Of a stretch of DNA of 64,000 nucleotides, positions 30,101 to 45,448 are shown in pieces (position 1 is the stretch's first letter; each line of letters begins with the position of its first letter). A program made the position numbers and the translations under genes. Where the stretch lies: NCBI RefSeq assembly GCF_051014685.1, contig NW_027478775.1:124001-188000 (forward strand), written 5' to 3'. Source of the stretch: Ptiloglossa arizonensis. Lineage: Eukaryota; Arthropoda; Insecta; Hymenoptera; Colletidae. The notes beneath the pieces were generated by a model that was given only the letters and a program-made list of their open reading frames with translations, was not told the origin of the DNA and did no database searches.

Positions 30101-30975
30101 ATACGTTATGCGTTATACGTTATGCGTTATACGTTATGCGTTATACGTTATGCGTTATACGTTATACGTTATACGTTATACGTTATACGTTATACGTTCT
30201 ACGTTCTACGTTGTACGTTATACGTTGTACGTTATACGTTGTACGTTATACGTTGTACGTTATACGTTGTACGTTATACGTTATACGTTATACGTTATAC
30301 GTTATACGTTATACGTTATACGTTATACGTTATACGTTATACGTTATACGATATACGTTACACGTTATACGTTATACGTTAAACGTTATACGTTATACGT
30401 TATACGTCATACGTTATACGTTATTCGTAATACGTTATACGTGATACGTTATACGTTGTACGTTATACGTTATACGTTATACGTTATACGTTATACGTTA
30501 TACGTTATACGTTATACGTTATACGTTGTACGTTATACGTTACACGTTATACGTTATACGTTATAAGTTATACGTTATACGTCATAGGTTATACGTTATA
30601 CGTTATACGTTATACGTTATACGTTATACGTTATACGTTATACGTTATGCGTTATACGTTATACGTTATACGTTATACGTTATACGTTATACCTTATAAG
30701 TTATACGTTATACGTTACACGTTATACGATATACGTTATACGTTATACGTTATACGTCATACGTTATACGTTATTCGTAATACGTTATACGTGATACGCT
30801 ATACATTATATGTTATACGTTATACGTCATAGGTTATACGTTATACGTTATACGTTATACGTTATGCGTTATACGTTATACGTTATACGTTATACGTTAT
30901 ACGTTATACGTTATACGTTATACGTTATACGTTATACGTTATACGTTATACGTTATACGTTATACATTATACGTT
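27150..30975. repeat. Block E, copy 1 (3.83 kb)
   Basis: Variant order matches 31210-35280 at an offset of 4,060 bp up to about 27970, then 4,312-4,319 and finally 4,305. The step reflects about 36 units (250-260 bp) present in copy 2 and absent here around 27850-27970. Landmarks: ACTTTACGTG dimers at 28185, 29529 and 29711, an ACGTTAG unit at 28422, GTACG dimers at 29051 and ATGCG x7 at 30066. The match ends near 30975. Confidence 0.87.
30066..30282 (+). repeat. ATGCG x7 then GTACG x5 dimer module
   Basis: Seven ATGCG dimers (30066-30150), two ACGTTCT units, then five GTACG dimers (30213-30269). The same 7-and-5 composition is found at 34371, 52508, 53488, 56861 and 61942. Runs of GTACG without ATGCG lie at 29051 (7), 33356 (7), 46747 (6), 47013 (3), 47125 (5), 48595 (4), 48847 (6), 50849 (6), 54614 (5), 56112 (8), 59688 (5) and 61186 (8). 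Confidence 0.88.
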
Positions 30976-31209
30976 ATACGTTATACGTTATACGTCATAC
31001 GTTATACGTTATTCGTAATACGTTATACGTGATACGTTATACGTTGTACGTTATACGTTATACGTTATACGTTATAAGTTATACGTTATACGTCATAGGT
31101 TATACGTTATACGTTATACGTTATACGTTATACGTTATACGTTATACGTTATACGTTATACGTTATACGTTATACGTTATACGTTATACGTTATACGTTA
31201 TACGTTATA

Positions 31210-34200
31210 CGTTATACGTTATACGTTATTCGTTATACGTTATACGTTATACGTTATACGTTATACGTTATACTTTATACGTTATACATTACATGTTATA
31301 CGTTATACGTTATACGTTATACGTTATACGTTATACGTTATACGTTACACGTTATACGTTATACGTTATACGTTATACGATATACGTTATTCGTTGTACG
31401 TTATACGTTATACATTACATGTTTTACGTTATACGTTATACGTTATACATTATACGTTATTCGTTATACGTTATACGTTATACGTTATACGTTATACGTT
31501 ATACGTCATACGTTATACGTTATTCGTAATACGTTATACGTGATACGTTATACGTTGTACGTTATACGTTATACGTTATACGTTATAAGTTATACGTTAT
31601 ACGTCATAGGTTATACGTTATACGTTATACGTTATACGTTATACGTTATACGTTATACGTTATACGTTATGCGTTATACGTTATACGTTATACGTTATAC
31701 GTTATACGTTATACGTTATACGTTATACGTTATACGTTACACGTTATACGTTATACGTTATACGTTATACGTTATACGTCATACGTTATACGTTATTCGT
31801 AATACGTTATACGTGATACGCTATACATTATATGTTATACGTTATACGTCATAGGTTATACGTTATACGTTATACGTTATACGTTATGCGTTATACGTTA
31901 TACGTTATACGTTATACGTTATACGTTATACGTTATACGTTATACGTTATACGTTATACGTTATACGTTATACGTTATACGTTATACGTTATACGTTATA
32001 CGTTCTACGTTATACGTTGTACGTTATACGTTGTACGTTATACGTTGTACGTTATACGTTGATCGTTATACGTTGTACGTTATACGTTGTACGTTATACG
32101 TTATACGTTATACGTTATACGTTATACGTTATACGTTATACGTTATACGTTATACGTTATACGTTATACGTTGTTCGTTATACGTAATACGTTATACGTT
32201 ATTCGTTATACGTTATACGTTATACGTTATACGTTATACGTTATACGTTATACGTTATACGTTATACGTTATACGTTATACGTTATACGTTATTCGTTAT
32301 ACGTTATAAGTTATACGTTACATGTTATACGTTATACGTTATACGTTATACGTTATACGTTATACGTTATACGTTATACGTTATACGTTATACGTTATAC
32401 GTTATACGTTATACGTTATACGTTATACGTTGTACGTTATACGTTATACGTTATACGTTATACGTAATACGTTATTCGTTATACGTTATACGTTATACTT
32501 TACGTGTTTTACGTTATACGTTATACGTTATACGTTATACGTTATACGTTATACGTTATACGTTGTACGTTATACGTTATAGGTTATACGTCATACGTTA
32601 TACGTTATTCGTAATACGTTATACGTGATACGTTATACGTTGTACGTTATACGTTATACGTTATACGTTATAAGTTATACGTTATACGTTATACGTTATA
32701 CGTTATACGTTGTACGTTATACGTTATACGTTATACGTTAGACGTTATACGATATACGTTATACGTTATACGTTATACGTTGTACGTTATACGTTATACG
32801 TTATACGTTATACGTTATTCGTTATACGTTATACGTTATACATTACATGTTTTACGTTATTCGTTATACGTTATACGTTATACATTACATGTTTTACGTT
32901 ATACGTTATACGTTATACGTTATACGTTATACGTTATACGTTATACGTTATACGTTATACGTTATACGTCATACGTTATACGTTATTCGTAATACGTTAT
33001 ACGTGATACGTTATACGTTGTACGTTATACGTTATACCTTATACGTTATAAGTTATACGTTATACGTCATAGGTTATACGTTATACGTTATACGTTATAC
33101 GTTATACGTTATACGTTATACGTTATACGTTATGCGTTATACGTTATACGTAATACGTTATACGTTATACGTTATACGTTATACGTTATACGTTATACGT
33201 TACACGTTATACGTTATACGTTATACGTTATACGTTATACGTCATACGTTATACGTTGTTCGTTATACGTAATACGTTATACGTTATTCGTTATACGTTA
33301 TACGTTATACGTTATACGTTATACGTTATACGTTATACGTTATACGTTATACGTTGTACGTTATACGTTGTACGTTATACGTTGTACGTTATACGTTGTA
33401 CGTTATACGTTGTACGTTATACGTTGTACGTTATACGTTGTACGTTATACGTTATACGTTATACGTTATACGTTATACGTTATACGTTATACGTTATACG
33501 TTATACGTTGTTCGTTATACGTAATACGTTATACGTTATTCGTTATACGTTATACGTTATACGTTATACGTTATACGTTATACGTTATACGTTATACGTT
33601 ATAGGTTATACGTTATACGTTATACGTTACACGTTATTCGTTATACGTTATACGTTATACATTACATGTTATACGTTATACGTTATACGTTATACGTTAT
33701 ACGTTATACGTTATAAGTTATACGTTATACGTTATACGTTATACGTTATACGTTATACGTTATACGTTATACGTTGTACGTTATACGTTATACGTTATAC
33801 GTTATACGTTATTCGTTATACGTTATACGTTATACTTTACGTGTTTTACGTTATACGTTATACGTTATACGTTATACGTTATACGTTATACGTTATACGT
33901 TATACGTTATACGTTATACGTTATACGTTATACGTTATACGTTATACGTTATACGTTGTACGTTATACGTTATACGTTATACGTAATACGTTATTCGTTA
34001 TACGTTATACGTTATACTTTACGTGTTTTACGTTATACGTTATACGTTATACGTTATACGTTATACGTTATACGTTATACGTTATACGTTGTACGTTATA
34101 CGTTATACGTTATACGTCATACGTTATACGTTATTCGTAATACGTTATACGTGATACGTTATACGTTGTACGTTGTACGTTATACGTTATACGTTATAAG

Positions 34201-35280
34201 TTATACGTTATACGTCATAGGTTATACGTTATACGTTATACGTTATACGTTATACGTTATACGTTATACGTTATACGTTATGCGTTATACGTTATACGTT
34301 ATACGTTATACGTTATACGTTATACGTTATACGTTATACGTTATACGTTATACGTTATACGTTATACGTTATGCGTTATACGTTATGCGTTATACGTTAT
34401 GCGTTATACGTTATGCGTTATACGTTATGCGTTATACGTTATGCGTTATACGTTATGCGTTATACGTTATACGTTATACGTTATACGTTATACGTTATAC
34501 GTTCTACGTTCTACGTTGTACGTTATACGTTGTACGTTATACGTTGTACGTTATACGTTGTACGTTATACGTTGTACGTTATACGTTATACGTTATACGT
34601 TATACGTTATACGTTATACGTTATACGTTATACGTTATACGTTATACGTTATACGATATACGTTACACGTTATACGTTATACGATAAACGTTATACGTTA
34701 TACGTTATACGTCATACGTTATACGTTATTCGTAATACGTTATACGTGATACGTTATACGTTGTACGTTATACGTTATACGTTATACGTTATACGTTATA
34801 CGTTATACGTTATACGTTATACGTTATACGTTGTACGTTATACGTTACACGTTATACGTTATACGTTATAAGTTATACGTTATACGTCATAGGTTATACG
34901 TTATACGTTATACGTTATACGTTATACGTTATACGTTATACGTTATACGTTATGCGTTATACGTTATACGTTATACGTTATACGTTATACGTTATACCTT
35001 ATAAGTTATACGTTATACGTTACACGTTATACGATATACGTTATACGTTATACGTTATACGTCATACGTTATACGTTATTCGTAATACGTTATACGTGAT
35101 ACGCTATACATTATATGTTATACGTTATACGTCATAGGTTATACGTTATACGTTATACGTTATACGTTATGCGTTATACGTTATACGTTATACGTTATAC
35201 GTTATACGTTATACGTTATACGTTATACGTTATACGTTATACGTTATACGTTATACGTTATACGTTATACATTATACGTT
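31210..35280. repeat. Block E, copy 2 (4.07 kb)
   Basis: Second copy of block E. It carries an extra cassette near 31990-32240: an ACGTTCT unit, GTACG dimers at 32019-32089 with one GATCG variant (32061), a GT-TTCG unit and an ACGTAAT unit. Point differences from copy 1 are few; one is TCGTTGT at about 31391 where copy 1 has TCGTTAT. All offsets are whole multiples of 7, as expected with no odd-length unit in the block. Confidence 0.87.
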
Positions 35281-38200
35281 ATACGATATACGTTATAAGT
35301 TATGCGTTATGCGTTCTTCGTTACACGTTATACGTTATTCGGTATGCGTTACACGACGTACGTTATACGTTATACGTTATACGTTATACGTTATACGTTA
35401 TACGTTATACGTTATACGTTATACGTTATACGTTATACGTTATACGTTATACGTTACACGTTATACGTTATACGTTATACGTTATACGTTATACGTTGTA
35501 CGTTGTACGTTGTACGTTATACGTTGTACGTTATACGTTATACGTTATACGTTATACGTTATACGTTATACGTTATACGTTATACGTTATACGTTATACG
35601 TTATACGTTATACGTTATACGTTATACGTTATACGTTATACGTTATACGTTATACGTTATACGTTGTACGTTGTACGTTGTACGTTATACGTTGTACGTT
35701 ATACGTTATACGTTATACGTTATACGTTATACGTTATACGTTATACGTTATACGTTATACGTTATACGTTATACGTTATACGTTATACGTTATACGTTAT
35801 ACGTTATACGTTATACGTTATACGTTATACGTAGTTCGTTATACATTATACGTTATACGTTATTCGTTATACGTTATACGTTATACGTTATACGTCATAA
35901 GTTATACGTTATACGTTATACGTTATACGTTATACGTTATACGTTATACGTTATGCGTTATACGTCCTACGATATTCGTTATACGTTATACGTTATTAGT
36001 TATACGTTATACGTTATACGTTATACGTTATACGTTATACGTTATACGTTATACGTTATACGTTATACGTTATACGTTATACGTTATACGTTATACATTA
36101 CATGTTATACGTTATACGTTATACGTTATACGTTATACGTTATACGTTATACGTTATACGTTATACGTTATACGTTATACGTTATACGTTATACGTCATA
36201 CGTTATACGTTATTCGTAATACGTTATACGTGATACGTTATACGTTGTACGTTATACGTTATACGTTATACATTATATTTTATACGTTATACTTCATAGG
36301 TTATACGTTATACGTTATACGTTATACGTTATGCGTTATACGTTATACGTTATACGTTATACGTTATACGTTATACGTTATACGTTATACGTTATACGTT
36401 ATACGTTATACGTTATACATTATACGTTATACGATATACGTTATACGTTATGCGTTATGCGTTCTTCGTTACACGTTATACGTTATTCGGTATGCGTTAT
36501 ACGTTATACGTTATACGTTATACGTTATACGTTATACGTTATACGTTATACGTTATACGTTATACGTTATACCTTATACGTTATACGTTATACGTTGTAC
36601 GTTATACGTTATACGTTATACGTTATACGTTATACGTTATACGTTATACGTCATAAGTTATACGTTATACGTTATACGTTATACGTTATACGTTATACGT
36701 TATGCGTTATACGTCATACGATATTCGTTATACGTTATACGTTATTAGTTATACGATATACGTTATACGTTATACGTTATACGTCATAGGTTATACGTTA
36801 TACGTTATGGGTTATACGTTATACGTTAAACGTTATACGTTATACGTTATACGTTATACGTTATACGTTATACGTTATACGTTATACGTTATACGTTATA
36901 CGTTATACGTTATACGTTTTACGTTATACGTTATACGTTATACGTTATACGTCATAGGTTATACGTTATACGTTATACGTTATACGTTATACTTTATACG
37001 TTATACGTTATACGTTATACGTTATACGTTATACGTTATACGTTACACGTTATACGTCATAGGTTATACGTTATACGTTATACGTTATACGTTATACGTT
37101 ATACTTTATACGTTATACGTCATAGGTTATACGTTATACGTTATACGTTATGCGATATACGTTATACGTTATACGTCATAGGTTATACGTTATACGTTAT
37201 ACGTTATACGTTATACGTTATACATTATGCGTTATACGTTTTATTTTATTCGTTATGAGTTATACGTTATACGTTATACGTTATACGTTATACGTTATAT
37301 GTTATACGTTATACGTTATACGTTATACGTTATACGTTATACGTTAAACGTTATACGTTATACGTTATACGTTATACGTTATACGTTATACGTTATACGT
37401 TATACGTTATACGTTATACGTTATACGTTATTAGTTATACGATATATGTTATACGTTATACGTTATACGTCATAGGTTATACGTTATACGTTATGGGTTA
37501 TACGTTATACGTTAAACGTTATACGTTATACGTTATACGTTATACGTTATACGTTATACGTTATACGTTATACGTTATACGTTATACGTTATACGTTATA
37601 CGTTTTACGTTATACGTTATACGTTATACGTTATACGTCATAGGTTATACGTTATACGTTATACGTTATACGTTATACTTTATACGTTATACGTTATACG
37701 TCATAGGTTATACGTTATACGTTATACGTTATACGTTATGCGTTATACGTTATACGTTATACGTTATACGTTATACGTTATACGTTATACGTTATACGTT
37801 ATACGTTATACGTTATACGTTATACGTTATACGTTATACATTATACGTTATACGATATACGTTATAAGTTATGCGTTATGCGTTCTTCGTTACACGTTAT
37901 ACGTTATTCGGTATGCGTTACACGACGTACGTTATACGTTATACGTTATACGTTATACGTCATACGTTATACGTTATACGTTATACGTTATACGTTATAC
38001 GTTATACGTTATACGTTATACGTTATACGTTACACGTTATACGTTATACGTTATACGTTATACGTTATACGTTGTACGTTGTACGTTGTACGTTATACGT
38101 TGTACGTTATACGTTATACGTTATACGTTATACGTTATACGTTATACGTTATACGTTATACGTTATACGTTATACGTTATACGTTATACGTCATAAGTTA

Positions 38201-39000
38201 TACGTTATACGTTATACGTTATACGTTATGCGTTATACCTTATACGTTATACGTTATACGTTGTACGTTATACGTTATACGTTATACGTTATACGTTATA
38301 CGTTATACGTTATACGTCATAAGTTATACGTTATACGTTATACGTTATACGTTATACGTTATACGTTATGCGTTATACGTCCTACGATATTCGTTATACG
38401 TTATACGTTATTAGTTATACGATATACGTTATACGTTATACGTTATACGTTATACGTTATACGTTATACGTTATACGTTATACCTTATACGTTATACGTT
38501 ATACGTTGTACGTTATACGTTATACGTTATACGTTATACGTTATACGTTATACGTTATACGTCATAAGTTATACGTTATACGTTATACGTTATACGTTAT
38601 ACGTTATACGTTATGCGTTATACGTCCTACGATATTCGTTATACGTTATACGTTATTAGTTATACGATATACGTTATACGTTATACGTTATACGTCATAG
38701 GTTATACGTTATACGTTATGGGTTATACGTTATACGTTAAACGTTATACGTTATACGTTATACGTTATACGTTATACGTTATACGTTATACGTTATACGT
38801 TATACGTTATACGTTATACGTTATACGTTATACGTTATACGTTTTACGTTATACGTTATACGTTATACGTTATACGTCATAGGTTATACGTTATACGTTA
38901 TACGTTATACGTTATACTTTATACGTTATACGTTATACGTTATACGTTATACGTTATACGTTATACGTTACACGTTATACGTCATAGGTTATACGTTATA
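35280..39000. repeat. Block F, copy 1 (3.7 kb)
   Basis: Contains cassettes at 35302, 36450 and 37871 and the first ATGGGTT / GTTAAACG pairs of the window (near 36806). Matches 39130-43125 at offset 3,850 up to about 36090 and 4,116 afterwards. A private TTATTTTATT variant near 37240 is TTATGTTATT in the other seven copies of that local motif. Confidence 0.87.
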
Positions 39001-39129
39001 CGTTATACGTTATACGTTATACGTTATACGTTATACGTTATACGTTATACGTTATACGTTATACGTTATACGTTATACGTTATACGTTATACGTTATACG
39101 TTATACGTTATACGTTATACATTATACGT

Positions 39130-42100
39130 TATACGATATACGTTATAAGTTATGCGTTATGCGTTCTTCGTTACACGTTATACGTTATTCGGTATGCGTT
39201 ACACGACGTACGTTATACGTTATACGTTATACGTTATACGTTATACGTTATACGTTATACGTTATACGTTATACGTTATACGTTATACGTTATACGTTAT
39301 ACGTTACACGTTATACGTTATACGTTATACGTTATACGTTATACGTTGTACGTTGTACGTTGTACGTTATACGTTGTACGTTATACGTTATACGTTATAC
39401 GTTATACGTTATACGTTATACGTTATACGTTATACGTTATACGTTATACGTTATACGTTATACGTTATACGTTATACGTTATACGTTATACGTTATACGT
39501 TATACGTTATACGTTGTACGTTGTACGTTGTACGTTATACGTTGTACGTTATACGTTATACGTTATACGTTATACGTTATACGTTATACGTTATACGTTA
39601 TACGTTATACGTTATACGTTATACGTTATACGTTATACGTTATACGTTATACGTTATACGTTATACGTTATACGTTATACGTAGTTCGTTATACATTATA
39701 CGTTATACGTTATTCGTTATACGTTATACGTTATACGTTATACGTCATAAGTTATACGTTATACGTTATACGTTATACGTTATACGTTATACGTTATACG
39801 TTATGCGTTATACGTCCTACGATATTCGTTATACGTTATACGTTATTAGTTATACGTTATACGTTATACGTTATACGTTATACGTTATACGTTATACATT
39901 ACGTGTTTTACGTTATACGTTATACGTTATACGTTATACGTATACGTTATACGTTATACGTTATACGTTATACGTTATACGTTATACGTTATACGTTATA
40001 CGTTATACGTTATACGTTATACGTTATACGTTATACGTTATATGTTATACGTCATAAGTTATACGTTATACGTTATAACGTTATACGTTATACGTTATAC
40101 GTTATACGTTATACGTTATACGTTATACGTTATACGTTATACGTTATACGTTATACGTTATACGTTATACGTTATACGTTATACGTTATACGTTATACGT
40201 TATACGTTATACATTACATGTTATACGTTATACGTTATACGTTATACGTTATTCGTTATACGTTATACGTTATACGTTATACGTTATACGTTATACGTTA
40301 TACGTTATACGTCATACGTTATACGTTATTCGTAATACGTTATACGTGATACGTTATACGTTGTACGTTATACGTTATACGTTATACATTATATTTTATA
40401 CGTTATACTTCATAGGTTATACGTTATACGTTATACGTTATACGTTATGCGTTATACGTTATACGTTATACGTTATACGTTATACGTTATACGTTATACG
40501 TTATACGTTATACGTTATACGTTATACGTTATACATTATACGTTATACGATATACGTTATACGTTATGCGTTATGCGTTCTTCGTTACACGTTATACGTT
40601 ATTCGGTATGCGTTATACGTTATACGTTATACGTTATACGTTATACGTTATACGTTATACGTTATACGTTATACGTTATACGTTATACCTTATACGTTAT
40701 ACGTTATACGTTGTACGTTATACGTTATACGTTATACGTTATACGTTATACGTTATACGTTATACGTCATAAGTTATACGTTATACGTTATACGTTATAC
40801 GTTATACGTTATACGTTATGCGTTATACGTCATACGATATTCGTTATACGTTATACGTTATTAGTTATACGATATACGTTATACGTTATACGTTATACGT
40901 CATAGGTTATACGTTATACGTTATGGGTTATACGTTATACGTTAAACGTTATACGTTATACGTTATACGTTATACGTTATACGTTATACGTTATACGTTA
41001 TACGTTATACGTTATACGTTATACGTTATACGTTTTACGTTATACGTTATACGTTATACGTTATACGTCATAGGTTATACGTTATACGTTATACGTTATA
41101 CGTTATACTTTATACGTTATACGTTATACGTTATACGTTATACGTTATACGTTATACGTTACACGTTATACGTCATAGGTTATACGTTATACGTTATACG
41201 TTATACGTTATACGTTATACTTTATACGTTATACGTCATAGGTTATACGTTATACGTTATACGTTATGCGATATACGTTATACGTTATACGTCATAGGTT
41301 ATACGTTATACGTTATACGTTATACGTTATACGTTATACATTATGCGTTATACGTTTTATGTTATTCGTTATGAGTTATACGTTATACGTTATACGTTAT
41401 ACGTTATACGTTATATGTTATACGTTATACGTTATACGTTATACGTTATACGTTATACGTTAAACGTTATACGTTATACGTTATACGTTATACGTTATAC
41501 GTTATACGTTATACGTTATACGTTATACGTTATACGTTATACGTTATTAGTTATACGATATATGTTATACGTTATACGTTATACGTCATAGGTTATACGT
41601 TATACGTTATGGGTTATACGTTATACGTTAAACGTTATACGTTATACGTTATACGTTATACGTTATACGTTATACGTTATACGTTATACGTTATACGTTA
41701 TACGTTATACGTTATACGTTTTACGTTATACGTTATACGTTATACGTTATACGTCATAGGTTATACGTTATACGTTATACGTTATACGTTATACTTTATA
41801 CGTTATACGTTATACGTCATAGGTTATACGTTATACGTTATACGTTATACGTTATGCGTTATACGTTATACGTTATACGTTATACGTTATACGTTATACG
41901 TTATACGTTATACGTTATACGTTATACGTTATACGTTATACGTTATACGTTATACATTATACGTTATACGATATACGTTATAAGTTATGCGTTATGCGTT
42001 CTTCGTTACACGTTATACGTTATTCGGTATGCGTTACACGACGTACGTTATACGTTATACGTTATACGTTATACGTCATACGTTATACGTTATACGTTAT

Positions 42101-43125
42101 ACGTTATACGTTATACGTTATACGTTATACGTTATACGTTATACGTTACACGTTATACGTTATACGTTATACGTTATACGTTATACGTTGTACGTTGTAC
42201 GTTGTACGTTATACGTTGTACGTTATACGTTATACGTTATACGTTATACGTTATACGTTATACGTTATACGTTATACGTTATACGTTATACGTTATACGT
42301 TATACGTCATAAGTTATACGTTATACGTTATACGTTATACGTTATGCGTTATACCTTATACGTTATACGTTATACGTTGTACGTTATACGTTATACGTTA
42401 TACGTTATACGTTATACGTTATACGTTATACGTCATAAGTTATACGTTATACGTTATACGTTATACGTTATACGTTATACGTTATGCGTTATACGTCCTA
42501 CGATATTCGTTATACGTTATACGTTATTAGTTATACGATATACGTTATACGTTATACGTTATACGTTATACGTTATACGTTATACGTTATACGTTATACC
42601 TTATACGTTATACGTTATACGTTGTACGTTATACGTTATACGTTATACGTTATACGTTATACGTTATACGTTATACGTCATAAGTTATACGTTATACGTT
42701 ATACGTTATACGTTATACGTTATACGTTATACGTTATGCGTTATACGTCCTACGATATTCGTTATACGTTATACGTTATTAGTTATACGATATACGTTAT
42801 ACGTTATACGTTATACGTCATAGGTTATACGTTATACGTTATGGGTTATACGTTATACGTTAAACGTTATACGTTATACGTTATACGTTATACGTTATAC
42901 GTTATACGTTATACGTTATACGTTATACGTTATACGTTATACGTTATACGTTATACGTTATACGTTTTACGTTATACGTTATACGTTATACGTTATACGT
43001 CATAGGTTATACGTTATACGTTATACGTTATACGTTATACTTTATACGTTATACGTTATACGTTATACGTTATACGTTATACGTTATACGTTACACGTTA
43101 TACGTCATAGGTTATACGTTATACG
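39130..43125. repeat. Block F, copy 2 (4.0 kb)
   Basis: Second copy of block F, with cassettes at 39152, 40566 and 41987. Between 39895 and 40330 it holds about 266 bp (38 units) more than copy 1. The extra part has an ACATTACGTG dimer (39896), a 6-bp unit (39938) and an 8-bp unit (40070), so it resembles 25019-25350 in block D rather than block F copy 1. The -1 and +1 length changes cancel, keeping the offset at a multiple of 7. Confidence 0.86.
39938..39943 (+). repeat. 6-bp unit (ACGTAT), register shift -1
   Basis: One T missing. Seen only here, inside the extra 266 bp of block F copy 2. Confidence 0.88.
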
Positions 43126-44412
43126 TTATACGTTATACGTTATACGTTATACTTTATACGTTATACGTCATAGGTTATACGTTATACGTTATACGTTATG
43201 CGATATACGTTATACGTTATACGTCATAGGTTATACGTTATACGTTATACGTTATACGTTATACGTTATACATTATGCGTTATACGTTTTATGTTATTCG
43301 TTATGAGTTATACGTTATACGTTATACGTTATACGTTATACGTTATATGTTATACGTTATACGTTATACGTTATACGTTATACGTTATACGTTAAACGTT
43401 ATACGTTATACGTTATACGTTATACGTTATACGTTATACGTTATACGTTATACGTTATACGTTATACGTTATACGTTATTAGTTATACGATATACGTTAT
43501 ACGTTATACGTTATACGTCATAGGTTATACGTTATACGTTATGGGTTATACGTTATACGTTAAACGTTATACGTTATACGTTATACGTTATACGTTATAC
43601 GTTATACGTTATACGTTATACGTTATACGTTATACGTTATACGTTATACGTTTTACGTTATACGTTATACGTTATACGTTATACGTCATAGGTTATACGT
43701 TATACGTTATACGTTATACGTTATACTTTATACGTTATACGTTATACGTCATAGGTTATACGTTATACGTTATACGTTATACGTTATGCGTTATACGTTA
43801 TACGTTATACGTTACACGTTATACGTTATACGTTATACGTTATACGTTATACGTTATACGTTATACGTTATACGTTATACGTTATACGTTATACGTTATA
43901 CATTATACGTTATACGATATACGTTATAAGTTATGCGTTATGCGTTCTTCGTTACACGTTATACGTTATTCGGTATGCGTTACACGACGTACGTTATACG
44001 TTATACGTTATACGTTATACGTTATACGTTATACGTTATACGTTATACGTTATACGTTATACGTTATACGTTATACGTTATACGTTACACGTTATACGTT
44101 ATACGTTATACGTTATACGTTATACGTTGTACGTTGTACGTTGTACGTTATACGTTGTACGTTATACGTTATACGTTATACGTTATACGTTATACGTTAT
44201 ACGTTATACGTTATACGTTATACGTTATACGTTATACGTTATACGTTATACGTTATACGTTGTACGTTATACGTTATACGTTAGACGTTATTCGTTATAC
44301 GTTATACGTTATACATTACATGTTATACGTTATACGTCATACGTTATACGTTATACGTTATACGTTATACGTTATACGTTATACGTTATACGTTATACGT
44401 TATACGTTATAC
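43126..44412. repeat. Further partial copy of block F
   Basis: The series at 41266-42040 (GCGATAT start, ATTATGCG, ATGGGTT, TTTTACG, cassette) recurs here at offsets of 1,932-1,946 bp, with cassette at 43933. An ACGTTAG unit follows near 44279. Related series begin again at about 45725, 48434, 50492, 55734 and 60808. Confidence 0.78.
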
Positions 44413-44930
44413 GTAGTTCGTTATACATTATACGTTATACGTTATTCGTTATACGTTATACGTTATACGTTATACGTCATAAGTTATACGTTATACGTTA
44501 TACGTTATACGTTATACGTTATACGTTATACGTTATGCGTTATACGTCCTACGATATTCGTTATACGTTATACGTTATTAGTTATACGTTATACGTTATA
44601 CGTTATACGTTATACGTTATACGTTATACGTTATACATTACGTGTTTTACGTTATACGTTATACGTTATACGTTATACGTTATACGTCATAAGTTATACG
44701 TTATACGTTATACGTTATACGTTATACGTTATACGTTATGCGTTATACGTCCTACGATATTCATTATACGTTATACGTTATTAGTTATACGATATACGTT
44801 ATACGTTATACGTTATACGTCATAGGTTATACGTTATACGTTATGGGTTATACGTTATACGTTAAACGTTATACGTTATACGTTATACGTTATACGTTAT
44901 ACGTTATACGTTATACGTTATACGTTATAC
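44413..44930. repeat. 518-bp tandem duplication, copy 1
   Basis: Starts at an ACGTAGT-TCGTTAT series. It includes an ACGTCCT series, the ACATTACGTG dimer at 44635 and an unusual ATTCATT variant near 44761 that elsewhere reads ATTCGTT. Period 518 bp is 74 whole units. Confidence 0.92.
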
Positions 44931-45448
44931 GTAGTTCGTTATACATTATACGTTATACGTTATTCGTTATACGTTATACGTTATACGTTATACGTCATAA
45001 GTTATACGTTATACGTTATACGTTATACGTTATACGTTATACGTTATACGTTATGCGTTATACGTCCTACGATATTCGTTATACGTTATACGTTATTAGT
45101 TATACGTTATACGTTATACGTTATACGTTATACGTTATACGTTATACGTTATACATTACGTGTTTTACGTTATACGTTATACGTTATACGTTATACGTTA
45201 TACGTCATAAGTTATACGTTATACGTTATACGTTATACGTTATACGTTATACGTTATGCGTTATACGTCCTACGATATTCATTATACGTTATACGTTATT
45301 AGTTATACGATATACGTTATACGTTATACGTTATACGTCATAGGTTATACGTTATACGTTATGGGTTATACGTTATACGTTAAACGTTATACGTTATACG
45401 TTATACGTTATACGTTATACGTTATACGTTATACGTTATACGTTATAC
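44931..45448. repeat. 518-bp tandem duplication, copy 2
   Basis: Adjoins copy 1 and repeats every variant I compared, including the rare ATTCATT near 45279 and the dimer at 45153. No difference was found, so this is the best candidate for the most recent event in the window. Confidence 0.92.
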
